Assembly: GCF_004210295.1 (NCBI RefSeq)
Contig: NZ_SDAK01000001.1
Span: 682,001 to 746,000 of the forward strand
Direction of reading: 5' to 3'
DNA: 64,000 bases
From: Lactococcus sp. S-13
GTDB taxonomy: Bacteria; Bacillota; Bacilli; Lactobacillales; Streptococcaceae
Part shown: piece after piece, positions 54,326 to 62,601 of the stretch
How positions within the stretch are numbered: position 1 is the stretch's first letter
How the letters are laid out: each line of letters opens with the position of its first letter
Position numbers and translations under genes: made by a program
Notes under the pieces: model-generated
What the model saw: the letters and a program-made list of their open reading frames with translations, nothing else
Databases searched by the model: none
Told to the model about the DNA's origin: nothing

Positions 54326-56044
54326 TTATTTACCCAAATCTAGCTGATAAAGCTGTTTGAAAACTGGGTTTGATTCTAGTAGTACTGCGGGTTTTCCGTC
54401 AAATTTTATCTTACCTTTTTCTAGGAAAAGGACACGATCCATTTGGTGAACGCCTAACAAATGGTGAGTGATAAAGATAATTGTTTTATCGTGAAGACGC
54501 TCAAAAAAGAGCGTGAGCAGTTGATTTTCTGTGATTGGGTCGAGTGATACAGTTGGCTCATCCAAGATTACGACATCGACGTCAGATAACAAAATTCGGG
54601 CTAAGGCGAGGCGTTGGCGCTCTCCACCCGAAAATCGTTCCCCTGCTTCATCAACGGGTTCCAAAAGTTTTAGTGGTAAGCTTTCAACCATTTTTTTCAG
54701 GCCTACAAGCTCAAGAGCTGCCCAAATTTCTTCGTCCGTTGCTTGAAGCTTTGCTAGGGTCAAATTGGAACGCAACGTGGTTGCAAACAGATAGGGTGAT
54801 TGGTTGATGACACCAATTTTTGCTTCTACATTTGTTGCTTTGGCGGGTTCGACCGTTCCAAAAGTGATACTGCCTTCTTGGGCGATTAAATCACCACGGA
54901 TCAGTCCTGCTAAGGTTGATTTTCCTACACCTGAACGTCCTAAAATAGCAAGGTGTTCGCCGGTTTTTATTTCTAAATTGAACTGGTCAAAGATTTTTTG
55001 ATCTTTTTCAAAGGCAAAGGAAAGATTTTTGATGGACAAGTCTGTGTCGGAAATTTCTTGGGTTCGCACTGCTTCATCTTGATCTGGGAGAGCATTGAGC
55101 CGGTTGACCGAGTCGCCGTAACGTTGAGTCTCAACGATGGCATCAGAAAGCGGGGAAAATGCGTCAAAAAGTGGGAAGGCAGCTAGACTCACTGCTGCAA
55201 TATAATTTGGGGCATCTCCTGTATTTAAGGCCCCAGATGACCAAATCATCAGATAGATCACCAATGCGCCATAGAGGACTTGCAAAAAGAGGTTTCTTCT
55301 GCGACCAAAGGCCAAGAGTTTGGCTTGGATTTTACGGGCGGATAATTCAGGGCCACGATAGGCTGTGAGAAAGTCTGTCTTTCGTCCAGATAAAACCCAA
55401 TCTTGCAAGCCCAAAATATCATCTGTCAGATGAGAAAATAATTGGTTGCGGTAAGTTTTGAGTTCTTTGTCTAATTTGACGGTAAATTTTAGTGAAATTA
55501 TGGGTAAAACGACCAGCAAAAGACCGAGGAAAATAGCCAATCCAAATGCCAGCCAGAGTGAGAAAAAGCCACTTGAAATAACGAGGGCAAGCGACAAAGT
55601 TCCCGCAATCAGCACTGGAAATAAAGTACGCAGGAATAAATCTTGTAAGTTGCCAATGTCTTCGTTGAGGACGCCTAATAGATCGCCTAAGCGGTAGCGT
55701 TCTGCCAGACTAATCGCGGTTTTTTCCAGTTGCAAATAGAGTTTTTTGCGTAAAAGACTGGTGATGCGCAAAATCCAATTGTGCGAAGTCAGCCGTTCAA
55801 CATAATGCATGACTGGTCGACCAATCCCAAAAATTCGAACAAAAAGAACAGGAACGTAAATCATCAAAATATTTTCTGGTTTGGTCGCTGATTTAGAAAT
55901 GACATAACCAGAACTGAACATCAAAAGTCCTGCCATCGCCACGGTTACTGTGCCAAGAAAGATGGCGAGAACAAAACCTGAACGATATTTCTTCAGAAAA
56001 GGACTGATCCAATCATTGCCAAATAATATTTTTCTAAATTTCAT
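54326..56044 (-). CDS. cydC: Heme/thiol exporter subunit CydC
   Basis: A 572-residue half of the CydDC ABC exporter needed to assemble cytochrome bd. Six membrane helices are followed by an ATPase with Walker A LGRSGVGKSTLAG, signature RFSGGERQRLALARIL, Walker B VVILDEPTVSLDP and H-loop FITHHLLG. A longer frame opens at 56191 (MLTKIKSAPSAKK...), but its extra 49 codons come from dispersed repeats; AAAGGAGG before ATG 56044 (MKFRKILFG) sets the start, which overlaps the cydD stop by 11 bases. Confidence 0.93.
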   Translation of the reverse strand: MKFRKILFGNDWISPFLKKYRSGFVLAIFLGTVTVAMAGLLMFSSGYVISKSATKPENILMIYVPVLFVRIFGIGRPVMHYVERLTSHNWILRITSLLRKKLYLQLEKTAISLAERYRLGDLLGVLNEDIGNLQDLFLRTLFPVLIAGTLSLALVISSGFFSLWLAFGLAIFLGLLLVVLPIISLKFTVKLDKELKTYRNQLFSHLTDDILGLQDWVLSGRKTDFLTAYRGPELSARKIQAKLLAFGRRRNLFLQVLYGALVIYLMIWSSGALNTGDAPNYIAAVSLAAFPLFDAFSPLSDAIVETQRYGDSVNRLNALPDQDEAVRTQEISDTDLSIKNLSFAFEKDQKIFDQFNLEIKTGEHLAILGRSGVGKSTLAGLIRGDLIAQEGSITFGTVEPAKATNVEAKIGVINQSPYLFATTLRSNLTLAKLQATDEEIWAALELVGLKKMVESLPLKLLEPVDEAGERFSGGERQRLALARILLSDVDVVILDEPTVSLDPITENQLLTLFFERLHDKTIIFITHHLLGVHQMDRVLFLEKGKIKFDGKPAVLLESNPVFKQLYQLDLGK

Positions 56045-57944
56045 TGATTTGACCTCCTTTTTTACTGACGAAATCTTTTCCAGAGCTCTTTTCAAATCCG
56101 TCAGCATTTTCTCTGAACTTTTGAGTTGCTTTATCAGTGGTTTCTTCTGTGACTTTTTTGCTGACGGAGCTGATTTGATTTTCGTCAGCATTTTGGTCTT
56201 GATTGGACGGTTTCGTCAGCAAAATCTCTTCATCGTCCACGCCTCGCATTTGCGTCAGCAACTCTTGATAATAAATATTGGTCGCCAAAAGTTCTTCGTG
56301 TGTTCCAATTCCTGCGACAGCACCCTCTTTGAGCACGATGACTAAGTCCATTGATGACAGCCAGTGTAGCCGATGGGTGGCAATGAAGACTAATTTATTT
56401 TCAAGTAAGGGTAAAATATTCGCTTTAATTTCTAACTCTGTCTCAATATCCAAATGAGCCGTCGGTTCATCAAGCAACAAAATATTTCGCGTTTTACTCA
56501 AAAATGCGCGCGCCAAGGCCAAGCGCTGGGCTTGTCCACCTGAAATGGTACGTCCACCTGCGCCCACTTGCCCGTCCAAACCAATTTCCTTAAGCAAGCC
56601 TTGCAAACCAGCTAAATGAGCTGCTTGCTCAATTTCTTCATCGCTTGCTCCTGGCTCATAAAATGCCAAATTTTCCCGAAATGTTCCAGCAAAAATATAT
56701 GTTTTTTGAGGAATAAATTGCACAGATTGACGATATTTTTCATCAGCCAAACTGCTCAAGACTTGCGTATTCAATTTGATTTTTCCCTGTGTTGGCGTCA
56801 AAAATCCCGCCAGCATAGAGAGCAACGTTGATTTTCCTGATCCTGAGTTTCCGACCAGGGCAATTTTTTGAAAGCCTGTGACTTGTAAATTTACGTCAGC
56901 AATTCCTCTGCCTGTATCATAGATTTTGGTCAATTCTGTAAGTTCTAAACGAGACTGATCTGTCCACGTCAGTGTTTTTTCCAATTCTGTCGAAATATTT
57001 TCATCCGTTGCCAAAATTTCATTGACCGCAGCCAGCGAATTTTTACCATTCAAAGTTGCATGATAATCACTTGCAAAATCACGAAGAGGTAAGAAATACT
57101 CAGGGGCCATAATCAATGCAGCCAACGCCGGAAATAGTAAAATTTCACCATTCATCAAGCGCAGACCCAAAAACAAAGCAACAACAGCCACAGACAAACT
57201 CGCAAAAAAATCAAGCGCAAACGTTGATAACATCGCAATGCGCAAAGCCCCCATGGTTTCCTTACGAAATTCTTCTGACGTCCGATAAATTGATTTTGCG
57301 TAATCTTTTGATAAGCCGAAATATTTCAAGGTTGAAATTCCGCGCAGAGAATCCAAAAAATGATTAGATAAATATTGGAAAGTCTTGTACTGACGCTCCG
57401 CCCGCCCTTGCGCCGCAAAACCAAGCAAAATCATGAAAAGAATAGCAAAAGGAAAAGTCAAAGTTAACACAATCCCACTTTGCCAATCAAGGAAAAAGAC
57501 GGGAACCAAGAGTAACATCGGCACAATCATCATGTTCAAAACTTTTGATAAAACCAGCTTGATATATTCTTCAACCTGATCAATGCCCGTAATGACCGTG
57601 GTCGCAGCCGAACCAGAACCTAAGTCTGTCAAACGCGTTGGCCCCAAGCGGAAAAATTTCTCTAAAATATCTCCACGCAATTTCGTAGCCAAACCATAAG
57701 CCAATTTATCCAAAGCTTTTGACCGAATAAAGTTAATCAACTCTCGGCTCAAAAAACAAGCCAAAAAGCCCAACACCCATAAAATCACTTGCCCAAAAGC
57801 TTCTCCATTCCACAAACGAGTAATCGTCGTAGCCATAAACAAAGCCTGAGCTGCAATCACAATAGCCTGAATTACCGCCAAAATCCCCAAAATTGGAAAC
57901 ATTTTTCGGACACCAGGCAAATCAAAAAGAGATTTATCAATCAT
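56034..57944 (-). CDS. cydD: Heme/thiol exporter subunit CydD, with a repeat-derived C-terminal tail
   Basis: A 636-residue first half of the CydDC exporter (named CydC in Bacillus). Membrane helices include AIVIAAQALFMATTITRLWNG and the signature LSNHFLDSLRGISTLKYFG. The ATPase has Walker A VGNSGSGKSTLLS, signature TISGGQAQRLALARAF, Walker B ILLLDEPTAHLD and H-loop IATHRLHW. The normal protein should end near residue 575. The last 60 residues (ILLTKPSNQDQNADENQISS and onward) are hydrophilic and coded by at least four dispersed-repeat copies, so this gene has been lengthened by them. Confidence 0.93.
   Translation of the reverse strand: MIDKSLFDLPGVRKMFPILGILAVIQAIVIAAQALFMATTITRLWNGEAFGQVILWVLGFLACFLSRELINFIRSKALDKLAYGLATKLRGDILEKFFRLGPTRLTDLGSGSAATTVITGIDQVEEYIKLVLSKVLNMMIVPMLLLVPVFFLDWQSGIVLTLTFPFAILFMILLGFAAQGRAERQYKTFQYLSNHFLDSLRGISTLKYFGLSKDYAKSIYRTSEEFRKETMGALRIAMLSTFALDFFASLSVAVVALFLGLRLMNGEILLFPALAALIMAPEYFLPLRDFASDYHATLNGKNSLAAVNEILATDENISTELEKTLTWTDQSRLELTELTKIYDTGRGIADVNLQVTGFQKIALVGNSGSGKSTLLSMLAGFLTPTQGKIKLNTQVLSSLADEKYRQSVQFIPQKTYIFAGTFRENLAFYEPGASDEEIEQAAHLAGLQGLLKEIGLDGQVGAGGRTISGGQAQRLALARAFLSKTRNILLLDEPTAHLDIETELEIKANILPLLENKLVFIATHRLHWLSSMDLVIVLKEGAVAGIGTHEELLATNIYYQELLTQMRGVDDEEILLTKPSNQDQNADENQISSVSKKVTEETTDKATQKFRENADGFEKSSGKDFVSKKGGQINEI
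56061..56235. repeat. Dispersed-repeat cluster in the 3' end of cydD
   Basis: TTTACTGACGAAAT (56062-56075), CGTCAGCATTTTCTCT (56099-56114), GCTGACGG near 56160 facing CGTCAGCATTTT (56183), and CGTCAGCAAAATCTCT (56214-56229). The first two repeat the element at 31230-31274. Confidence 0.88.
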
Positions 57945-57948
57945 AAAT

Positions 57949-57996
57949 TAAGTTACTGATGTTTTATAAGCAACCGAAAAATCCGTCAGTAACTTA
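57949..57996. repeat. Inverted repeat upstream of cydD
   Basis: TAAGTTACTGATG (57949-57961) faces CGTCAGTAACTTA (57984-57996) with one mismatch, a further CTGACG-family pair in the cydD leader. A second small stem, GGTCAG/CTGACC, lies near 58033-58055. Confidence 0.7.
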
Positions 57997-58095
57997 TAAA
58001 ATAAAAAAATCAGTTTCCTCCTTAAAAAAATTTTGGTCAGCAAAATTTCACTGACCAGAAAGACCCAAAAATATCTGAGTTATAACATCTATTCC

Positions 58096-58149
58096 ATTAT
58101 ACCAATTTAAAAATCAATCTGAAAATAACTGGCTTAACCAGTTATTTTC
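58096..58149 (-). promoter_or_regulatory. cydAB terminator hairpin and a promoter for cydDC
   Basis: GAAAATAACTGG (58121-58132) pairs exactly with CCAGTTATTTTC (58138-58149), just after the cydB stop. On the minus strand TGGTATAAT (TATAAT at 58096-58101), an extended -10, follows with a leader of about 150 bases to cydD. So cydDC may have its own promoter. Confidence 0.6.
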
Positions 58150-58154
58150 ATTTC

Positions 58155-59150
58155 TTATTTTTTAATCCGTTTTCTAAAAATAAAGTAAGTCCACCCCATG
58201 TAAATCAATACAAAAGGTAGGATAATCAACGTAATCCACGTCATTGTCGTCAAAGTATAGCCTGTCGAACTAGCATTTTTAATTAAAATACTATGCGCAG
58301 GATTTGTCGCAATCATTACTCGAGGGAAAATACCTTGGAAAATCAAAGCAACCAAAGCTACAAAAGTTAAACCAGAAGCCAGAAAAGCTGACATCTCTTT
58401 CTTTGCTCTCACCGAAAGATGAGCAAATACAGTCAAAATAACGATAGCAGCCAACAAAATTAGAGTTCCCCAAAAATGTTTTTCCAGAAAATCCGTAAAG
58501 ATAGCTAACAAAACAGCAAAGACCACTTCACCAGCATAAAGGACAAAATACAATTTATTCGCCGTACGTGCTGCCCGTTCTCGCAACTCTCCCTCTGTCT
58601 TCAATGCCAAATAGTTTAGTCCATGCAACCATGCCAAAAGCAAGACCGCAACACCACCAACAACTGACAATAAGTTGACATAAGACGTAAAAGTCGCCGA
58701 AACATTCCCTCTAGCATCCATTGGAACGCCTTGGATCATGCTCGTGAACATCAAACCAAAGAGAAAGGGAATGGCAAAGCTAGAAATACCTAAAATTCGT
58801 GTCCAAAGCATCTTGCCTTTTTCCGAATGCGAATGATGTCGAAACTCAAAAGTCACACCACGCAAAATCAAACCGACCAAAATCAAGAACAAAATTAGAT
58901 AAAAGCCTGAAAAAAGCGAAGCATACCAGTAAGGAAAAGAGGCGAACATCGCTCCACCAGCCGTCAATAACCATACTTCATTCAAATCCCAAACTGGCCC
59001 AATAGAACCAATTGTTTGTTCAATCTCACGTTTGTCCTTGGCAATCGTAATTGCGCTCATCCCGACACCATAGTCGAAACCTTCTAGGAAAAAGAAGCCA
59101 CTAAAAAGGACACCAACAATAATAAACCAAAAAAGTTGTAAACCTGTCAT
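58155..59150 (-). CDS. cydB: Cytochrome bd quinol oxidase subunit II
   Basis: A 331-residue membrane protein of about eight helices with the CydB start LQLFWFIIVGVLFSGFFFLEGFDYGVG (conserved FFxLEGFDxG) and the GPVWDLNEVWLLTAGGAMFASFP signature. It partners CydA in the bd-type oxidase that reduces oxygen with menaquinol. Its ATG shares one base with the cydA stop. Confidence 0.96.
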   Translation of the reverse strand: MTGLQLFWFIIVGVLFSGFFFLEGFDYGVGMSAITIAKDKREIEQTIGSIGPVWDLNEVWLLTAGGAMFASFPYWYASLFSGFYLILFLILVGLILRGVTFEFRHHSHSEKGKMLWTRILGISSFAIPFLFGLMFTSMIQGVPMDARGNVSATFTSYVNLLSVVGGVAVLLLAWLHGLNYLALKTEGELRERAARTANKLYFVLYAGEVVFAVLLAIFTDFLEKHFWGTLILLAAIVILTVFAHLSVRAKKEMSAFLASGLTFVALVALIFQGIFPRVMIATNPAHSILIKNASSTGYTLTTMTWITLIILPFVLIYMGWTYFIFRKRIKK

Positions 59151-60622
59151 TATTCCTCAGCCCCTTTCTTCACATCATCCACTGATTTCTCAGTTTCTTC
59201 TTGTTTTGTATCCAAAACCTCCTGATTAAAAGGATCTAGCGAAACATAAGCCGTTTCTGCTCCTTCCACACCTTGTTTCATACGTTGAATCGTGAAATAA
59301 ATCATGACACCACCGAGGAAACAGAACAAGAGGAAATAAACCGCATTTGAAAAAAGCAAAGAGCCCGCAGAAACATTAGGTGAGACAGAATCTCTGATTG
59401 TAAACAATCCATAAACTGTCCAAGGATAACGTCCTAGCTCAGTGACCAACCAACCTGACGTAATCGCAAGGAAAGGTGAAAATAAGAACCACCGATAAAC
59501 CTGTAAACCAAAGCGATTTTCATAAAGAATCGGACGTTTTTTCCGCGTCCAAAACAAGCCCAAAGCAGATAACAAAATCATCAACATTGACAAGCCTGCC
59601 ATAATCCGGAAAGTCCAAAAGAGTACTGTTACAGGTGGGAAGAAATTCCCATTCACTTCTTTAGCAGCTTCTGGAAATTGTTTTTGAAGTTTAGCATTAA
59701 TCTCATTCATCCCTTCAACCGAACCACTTGGACGATGATAAGTCAAAATTGATAACATATAAGGAATGCGTATTCCAAAGACCTCGGTATGTTCAGATTC
59801 ATTGAAGAAAGCAACCATATCCCAGGCAGCAGGACTTGGTGTTGTTTCATAAACCCCTTCAGTCGCTGCGAATTTCATCGGTTGTGTCCGTTGAACTTCA
59901 AGCATTTGTTGGTCACCAGCAACAAAGTTTCCGAGCGAGCCAATCAAAGCAACCAAAAGTCCTAACCGTAAAACAGGTTTAAACATATCAACTTCGCGAT
60001 TTTTAAGAAGTTGGTAAGCAGCAATCCCAGCGGTAATAAAGCCACCCGTTAATAGGAAGCCAGTAGTAACGTGGCTAAATTCCAAAATCGTTTGTGGATT
60101 CGTAATCAAAGCTGAAAAACTTGTCAAAGTGGCACGACCACCCTTGACCTCATAACCAACAGGATTTTGCATCCACGAATTTGCCGCCAAAATCCATAGA
60201 GAAGACAAAAAAGTCCCCACAAAAGTAATCCATAAAGTTGCATTGTGCAACTTTTTACCCAACTTATCCCAACCAAACATCCAAATTCCGAGGAAAGTTG
60301 ATTCAAGGAAGAAAGCAAGCAAAGCTTCAACCGCTAAAGGTGCCCCAAAAATATCACCAACATAGCGAGAATACTCCGACCAGTTCATCCCAAATTGAAA
60401 TTCTTGGATAATCCCTGTTACTACTCCGACCGCAAAGGACAAAAGCATGATTGATCCAAAGAATTTAGTGCGTTTCTTCCATTTTTCATCACCAGTTACG
60501 ACATAAACAGTTTCCATGAGCGCAGTCATAAAAACCATCCCTACCGAAAGTGGTACAAAGAAAAAGTGGAAAATTGTTGTCATTGCGAACTGAAAGCGCG
60601 CAAGAAATTCTATACTAGGCAT
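59150..60622 (-). CDS. cydA: Cytochrome bd quinol oxidase subunit I
   Basis: A 490-residue heme-binding subunit. It opens FLARFQFAMTTIFHFFFVPLSVGMV, with the axial His of heme in this helix; FSHVTTGFLLTGGF holds the second His, and ELGRYPWTVYG is the GRYPW quinol-site motif. The Q-loop is of the short form found in Firmicutes. Lactococci need added heme for activity. It is first in cydAB; AGGAGG precedes ATG 60622 after a leader of about 130 bases. Confidence 0.97.
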   Translation of the reverse strand: MPSIEFLARFQFAMTTIFHFFFVPLSVGMVFMTALMETVYVVTGDEKWKKRTKFFGSIMLLSFAVGVVTGIIQEFQFGMNWSEYSRYVGDIFGAPLAVEALLAFFLESTFLGIWMFGWDKLGKKLHNATLWITFVGTFLSSLWILAANSWMQNPVGYEVKGGRATLTSFSALITNPQTILEFSHVTTGFLLTGGFITAGIAAYQLLKNREVDMFKPVLRLGLLVALIGSLGNFVAGDQQMLEVQRTQPMKFAATEGVYETTPSPAAWDMVAFFNESEHTEVFGIRIPYMLSILTYHRPSGSVEGMNEINAKLQKQFPEAAKEVNGNFFPPVTVLFWTFRIMAGLSMLMILLSALGLFWTRKKRPILYENRFGLQVYRWFLFSPFLAITSGWLVTELGRYPWTVYGLFTIRDSVSPNVSAGSLLFSNAVYFLLFCFLGGVMIYFTIQRMKQGVEGAETAYVSLDPFNQEVLDTKQEETEKSVDDVKKGAEE

Positions 60623-60900
60623 AATACCTCCTAAATTTTCTCTCCTTCATTTTAGAAGCAAACAAAGAATAAAATAAATTTTATTGAATGAATTTCAAAT
60701 GATGCCATTTATTTAATAGATTAAAAAATATAACTTAAAATATTAAATTTCATTACACTCCCATTTTACCACGATATAAGTAAAGTGAGTGACAATTTAA
60801 CTGTCAATTTTATTTAACAAAAACAACAGTCTGTTGTTTTCTAAAAAAAAATAAAACCTATCTGTAGCGATAGATTTCATTTTCATTTTTATGATTATGA
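60623..60900. promoter_or_regulatory. cydA promoter region and dtpT terminator
   Basis: TGGTAAAAT near 60766-60774 (minus) is the best -10 for cydA. A dyad TGACAATTTAACTGTCA (about 60792-60808) lies just upstream of it. AAAACAACAG-T-CTGTTGTTTT (about 60821-60842) is a near-perfect palindrome of unknown role. Next to dtpT, CTATC/GATAG with a T-rich tail (60848-60885) is the dtpT terminator. Confidence 0.5.
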
Positions 60901-62394
60901 TTAGCGAACATCGCCCATCAATTTCAAGATTGGTTTCTTGATCAAAAGTAAGATAATTCCGACTGCAATACCAATAATACCGACAATACCAAAGAAATTA
61001 ACTTCTGTTGATGCTTTGAAAAACGGTGAAATTTGTGCGTTGATTGCTTGTGAAGTCGAATCCGCCAAGAACCACATTGCCATCATTTGTGACTGGAATG
61101 CAACAGGCGCAAGTTTTGTCGAAACAGACAGACCAACCGGTGAAACTAAGAGTTCACCTGCCATTTGTACGGCAAACATCAAAACTAACCAGAGAGCGCT
61201 CGCGCGTCCAGATGTTCCGTTCAAGAGCCCTGGCAAGGTCATAATCAAGTAAGAAATCCCCGTTAGAACCAAGCCGATCCCAAATTTTACAATTGTTGAA
61301 GGTTGGCGATCACCCAATTTGTTCCACAAACGAACAAAGATTGGTGACAAAAGCACGATGAAGAGCGGGTTGAGCAATTGATACCAAGAAGGATCGATAT
61401 GGAAAGTCATTCCAAACCAAGTTGGATTCAAATTAGTCCGCGATTCGCCCCATACGGCAATAACTGTTGAACTTTGTTCTTCAATTGCCCAAAAGACAAT
61501 TGCTGACAAGAACAAAGGAATGTATGCCGTCAGTTTGCGACGCTCATCAGATGCCACTTTTTTTGAAGCAAACATCATGACGAAGTAGATAATAGGTACA
61601 ACAATACCAACTACAGATAAGAAATTGATGAAATTATTGATGAAATTTTTAGGGTCAGCTTTATAAAGCATAAAGAAGCCAATAAAAGCGACAACAACGA
61701 CAACGATTAAACCAATAAGAAATAGCAATTTCTCACGCGCATTCATTGGATTAGAAGGTTTGCGTCCGATTTCTGGGAAATGACGAACTCGTCCATACCA
61801 GTAAACAAAGAGGGCAACAATCATCCCAATCGCAGCAAGCGAGAACCCAAGATGATAGTTAATCCCTTGCCCAACAGTACCAACAACCAATGGTGCAATC
61901 AATGAACCCATATTGATTCCGACAACAAAGATATTAAATCCTGTGTCACGACGTGGATCTTCTTTAGAATAAAGGTGACCTACCATATTTGAAATATTTG
62001 GTTTGAGCATCCCTGTACCCAAAATAATTAAGAATAATGACACAAATAATGAAGTCAAACCAAATGGTGTCGCTAAAGCAACGTGCCCAAAAGTAATTAA
62101 AATTCCACCAATTAAAATTGTTTGAGATGCCCCTAATAAACGGTCAGCAATCCAGCCCCCAACAATTGTTGAAAGATAAACTAAAGCACCATAAATACTT
62201 ACAATTGCCATTGCTTGAGCTTTAGGAAGCCCCAAGCCAGCATTATCTGCTGTAGTTAAAGCATAAAGGTAATAAACCAAAATGGCACGCATACCATAGT
62301 AAGAAAAACGTTCCCAGAACTCTGTCTGGAAAAGTGTGAGTAAGCCACGTGGCTGACCAAAAAAGGTCTTTTCTGTTTTGTTTAAGTTTTCCAT
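60901..62394 (-). CDS. dtpT: Proton-driven di-/tripeptide transporter DtpT
   Basis: A 497-residue POT-family symporter. It opens [19 protein letters not shown]; the POT signature lies in [18 protein letters not shown] (ExxERFxYY) and the second in [20 protein letters not shown] and [17 protein letters not shown]. About 14 helices. The sequence matches lactococcal DtpT throughout. The frame opens at 62403, but that ATG lies in the -10 box, so ATG 62394 is the start, with no ribosome site: the mRNA looks leaderless. Confidence 0.95.
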   Translation of the reverse strand: MENLNKTEKTFFGQPRGLLTLFQTEFWERFSYYGMRAILVYYLYALTTADNAGLGLPKAQAMAIVSIYGALVYLSTIVGGWIADRLLGASQTILIGGILITFGHVALATPFGLTSLFVSLFLIILGTGMLKPNISNMVGHLYSKEDPRRDTGFNIFVVGINMGSLIAPLVVGTVGQGINYHLGFSLAAIGMIVALFVYWYGRVRHFPEIGRKPSNPMNAREKLLFLIGLIVVVVVAFIGFFMLYKADPKNFINNFINFLSVVGIVVPIIYFVMMFASKKVASDERRKLTAYIPLFLSAIVFWAIEEQSSTVIAVWGESRTNLNPTWFGMTFHIDPSWYQLLNPLFIVLLSPIFVRLWNKLGDRQPSTIVKFGIGLVLTGISYLIMTLPGLLNGTSGRASALWLVLMFAVQMAGELLVSPVGLSVSTKLAPVAFQSQMMAMWFLADSTSQAINAQISPFFKASTEVNFFGIVGIIGIAVGIILLLIKKPILKLMGDVR

Positions 62395-62401
62395 AAAGTA
62401 C

Positions 62402-62430
62402 ATTATAAAGATTTATATACAACTTGTCAA
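62402..62430 (-). promoter_or_regulatory. Consensus promoter of dtpT, leaderless arrangement
   Basis: TTGACA (62425-62430), exactly 17 bases, TATAAT (62402-62407) on the minus strand; 7 bases later comes ATG 62394. A second TGTCAA lies at 62433-62438. Confidence 0.8.
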
Positions 62431-62577
62431 GTTGTCAAACAATTTCATCTATACAGATTTCTTTGAAAACGCCAAACAAACCGATAAAATAAGAAACTTT
62501 CAAAGTTTCTTATACTATTGATTAGAAATATATAAAATTATTCATCATTATTAGAGACGGGATTATATAAAAATAAC

Positions 62578-62601
62578 AAAAAAACTTACAAGTGTAAGTT
62601 T
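62578..62601 (-). terminator. Terminator of the GH13 amylase gene
   Basis: AAACTTAC / GTAAGTTT around AAGT (62582-62601) with a T-rich tail on the minus strand, adjacent to the gene's stop. Confidence 0.85.

Noticed and set aside
17770-57996. CRISPR array or DNA uptake signal as explanation of the 16-mer copies
   Set aside because: Spacing is irregular over kilobases, orientation is mixed, there are no spacers or cas genes, and the length does not fit known uptake signals.
57945-58154. Small gene between cydB and cydD
   Set aside because: Only hairpins and a promoter are seen; no frame with a ribosome site.
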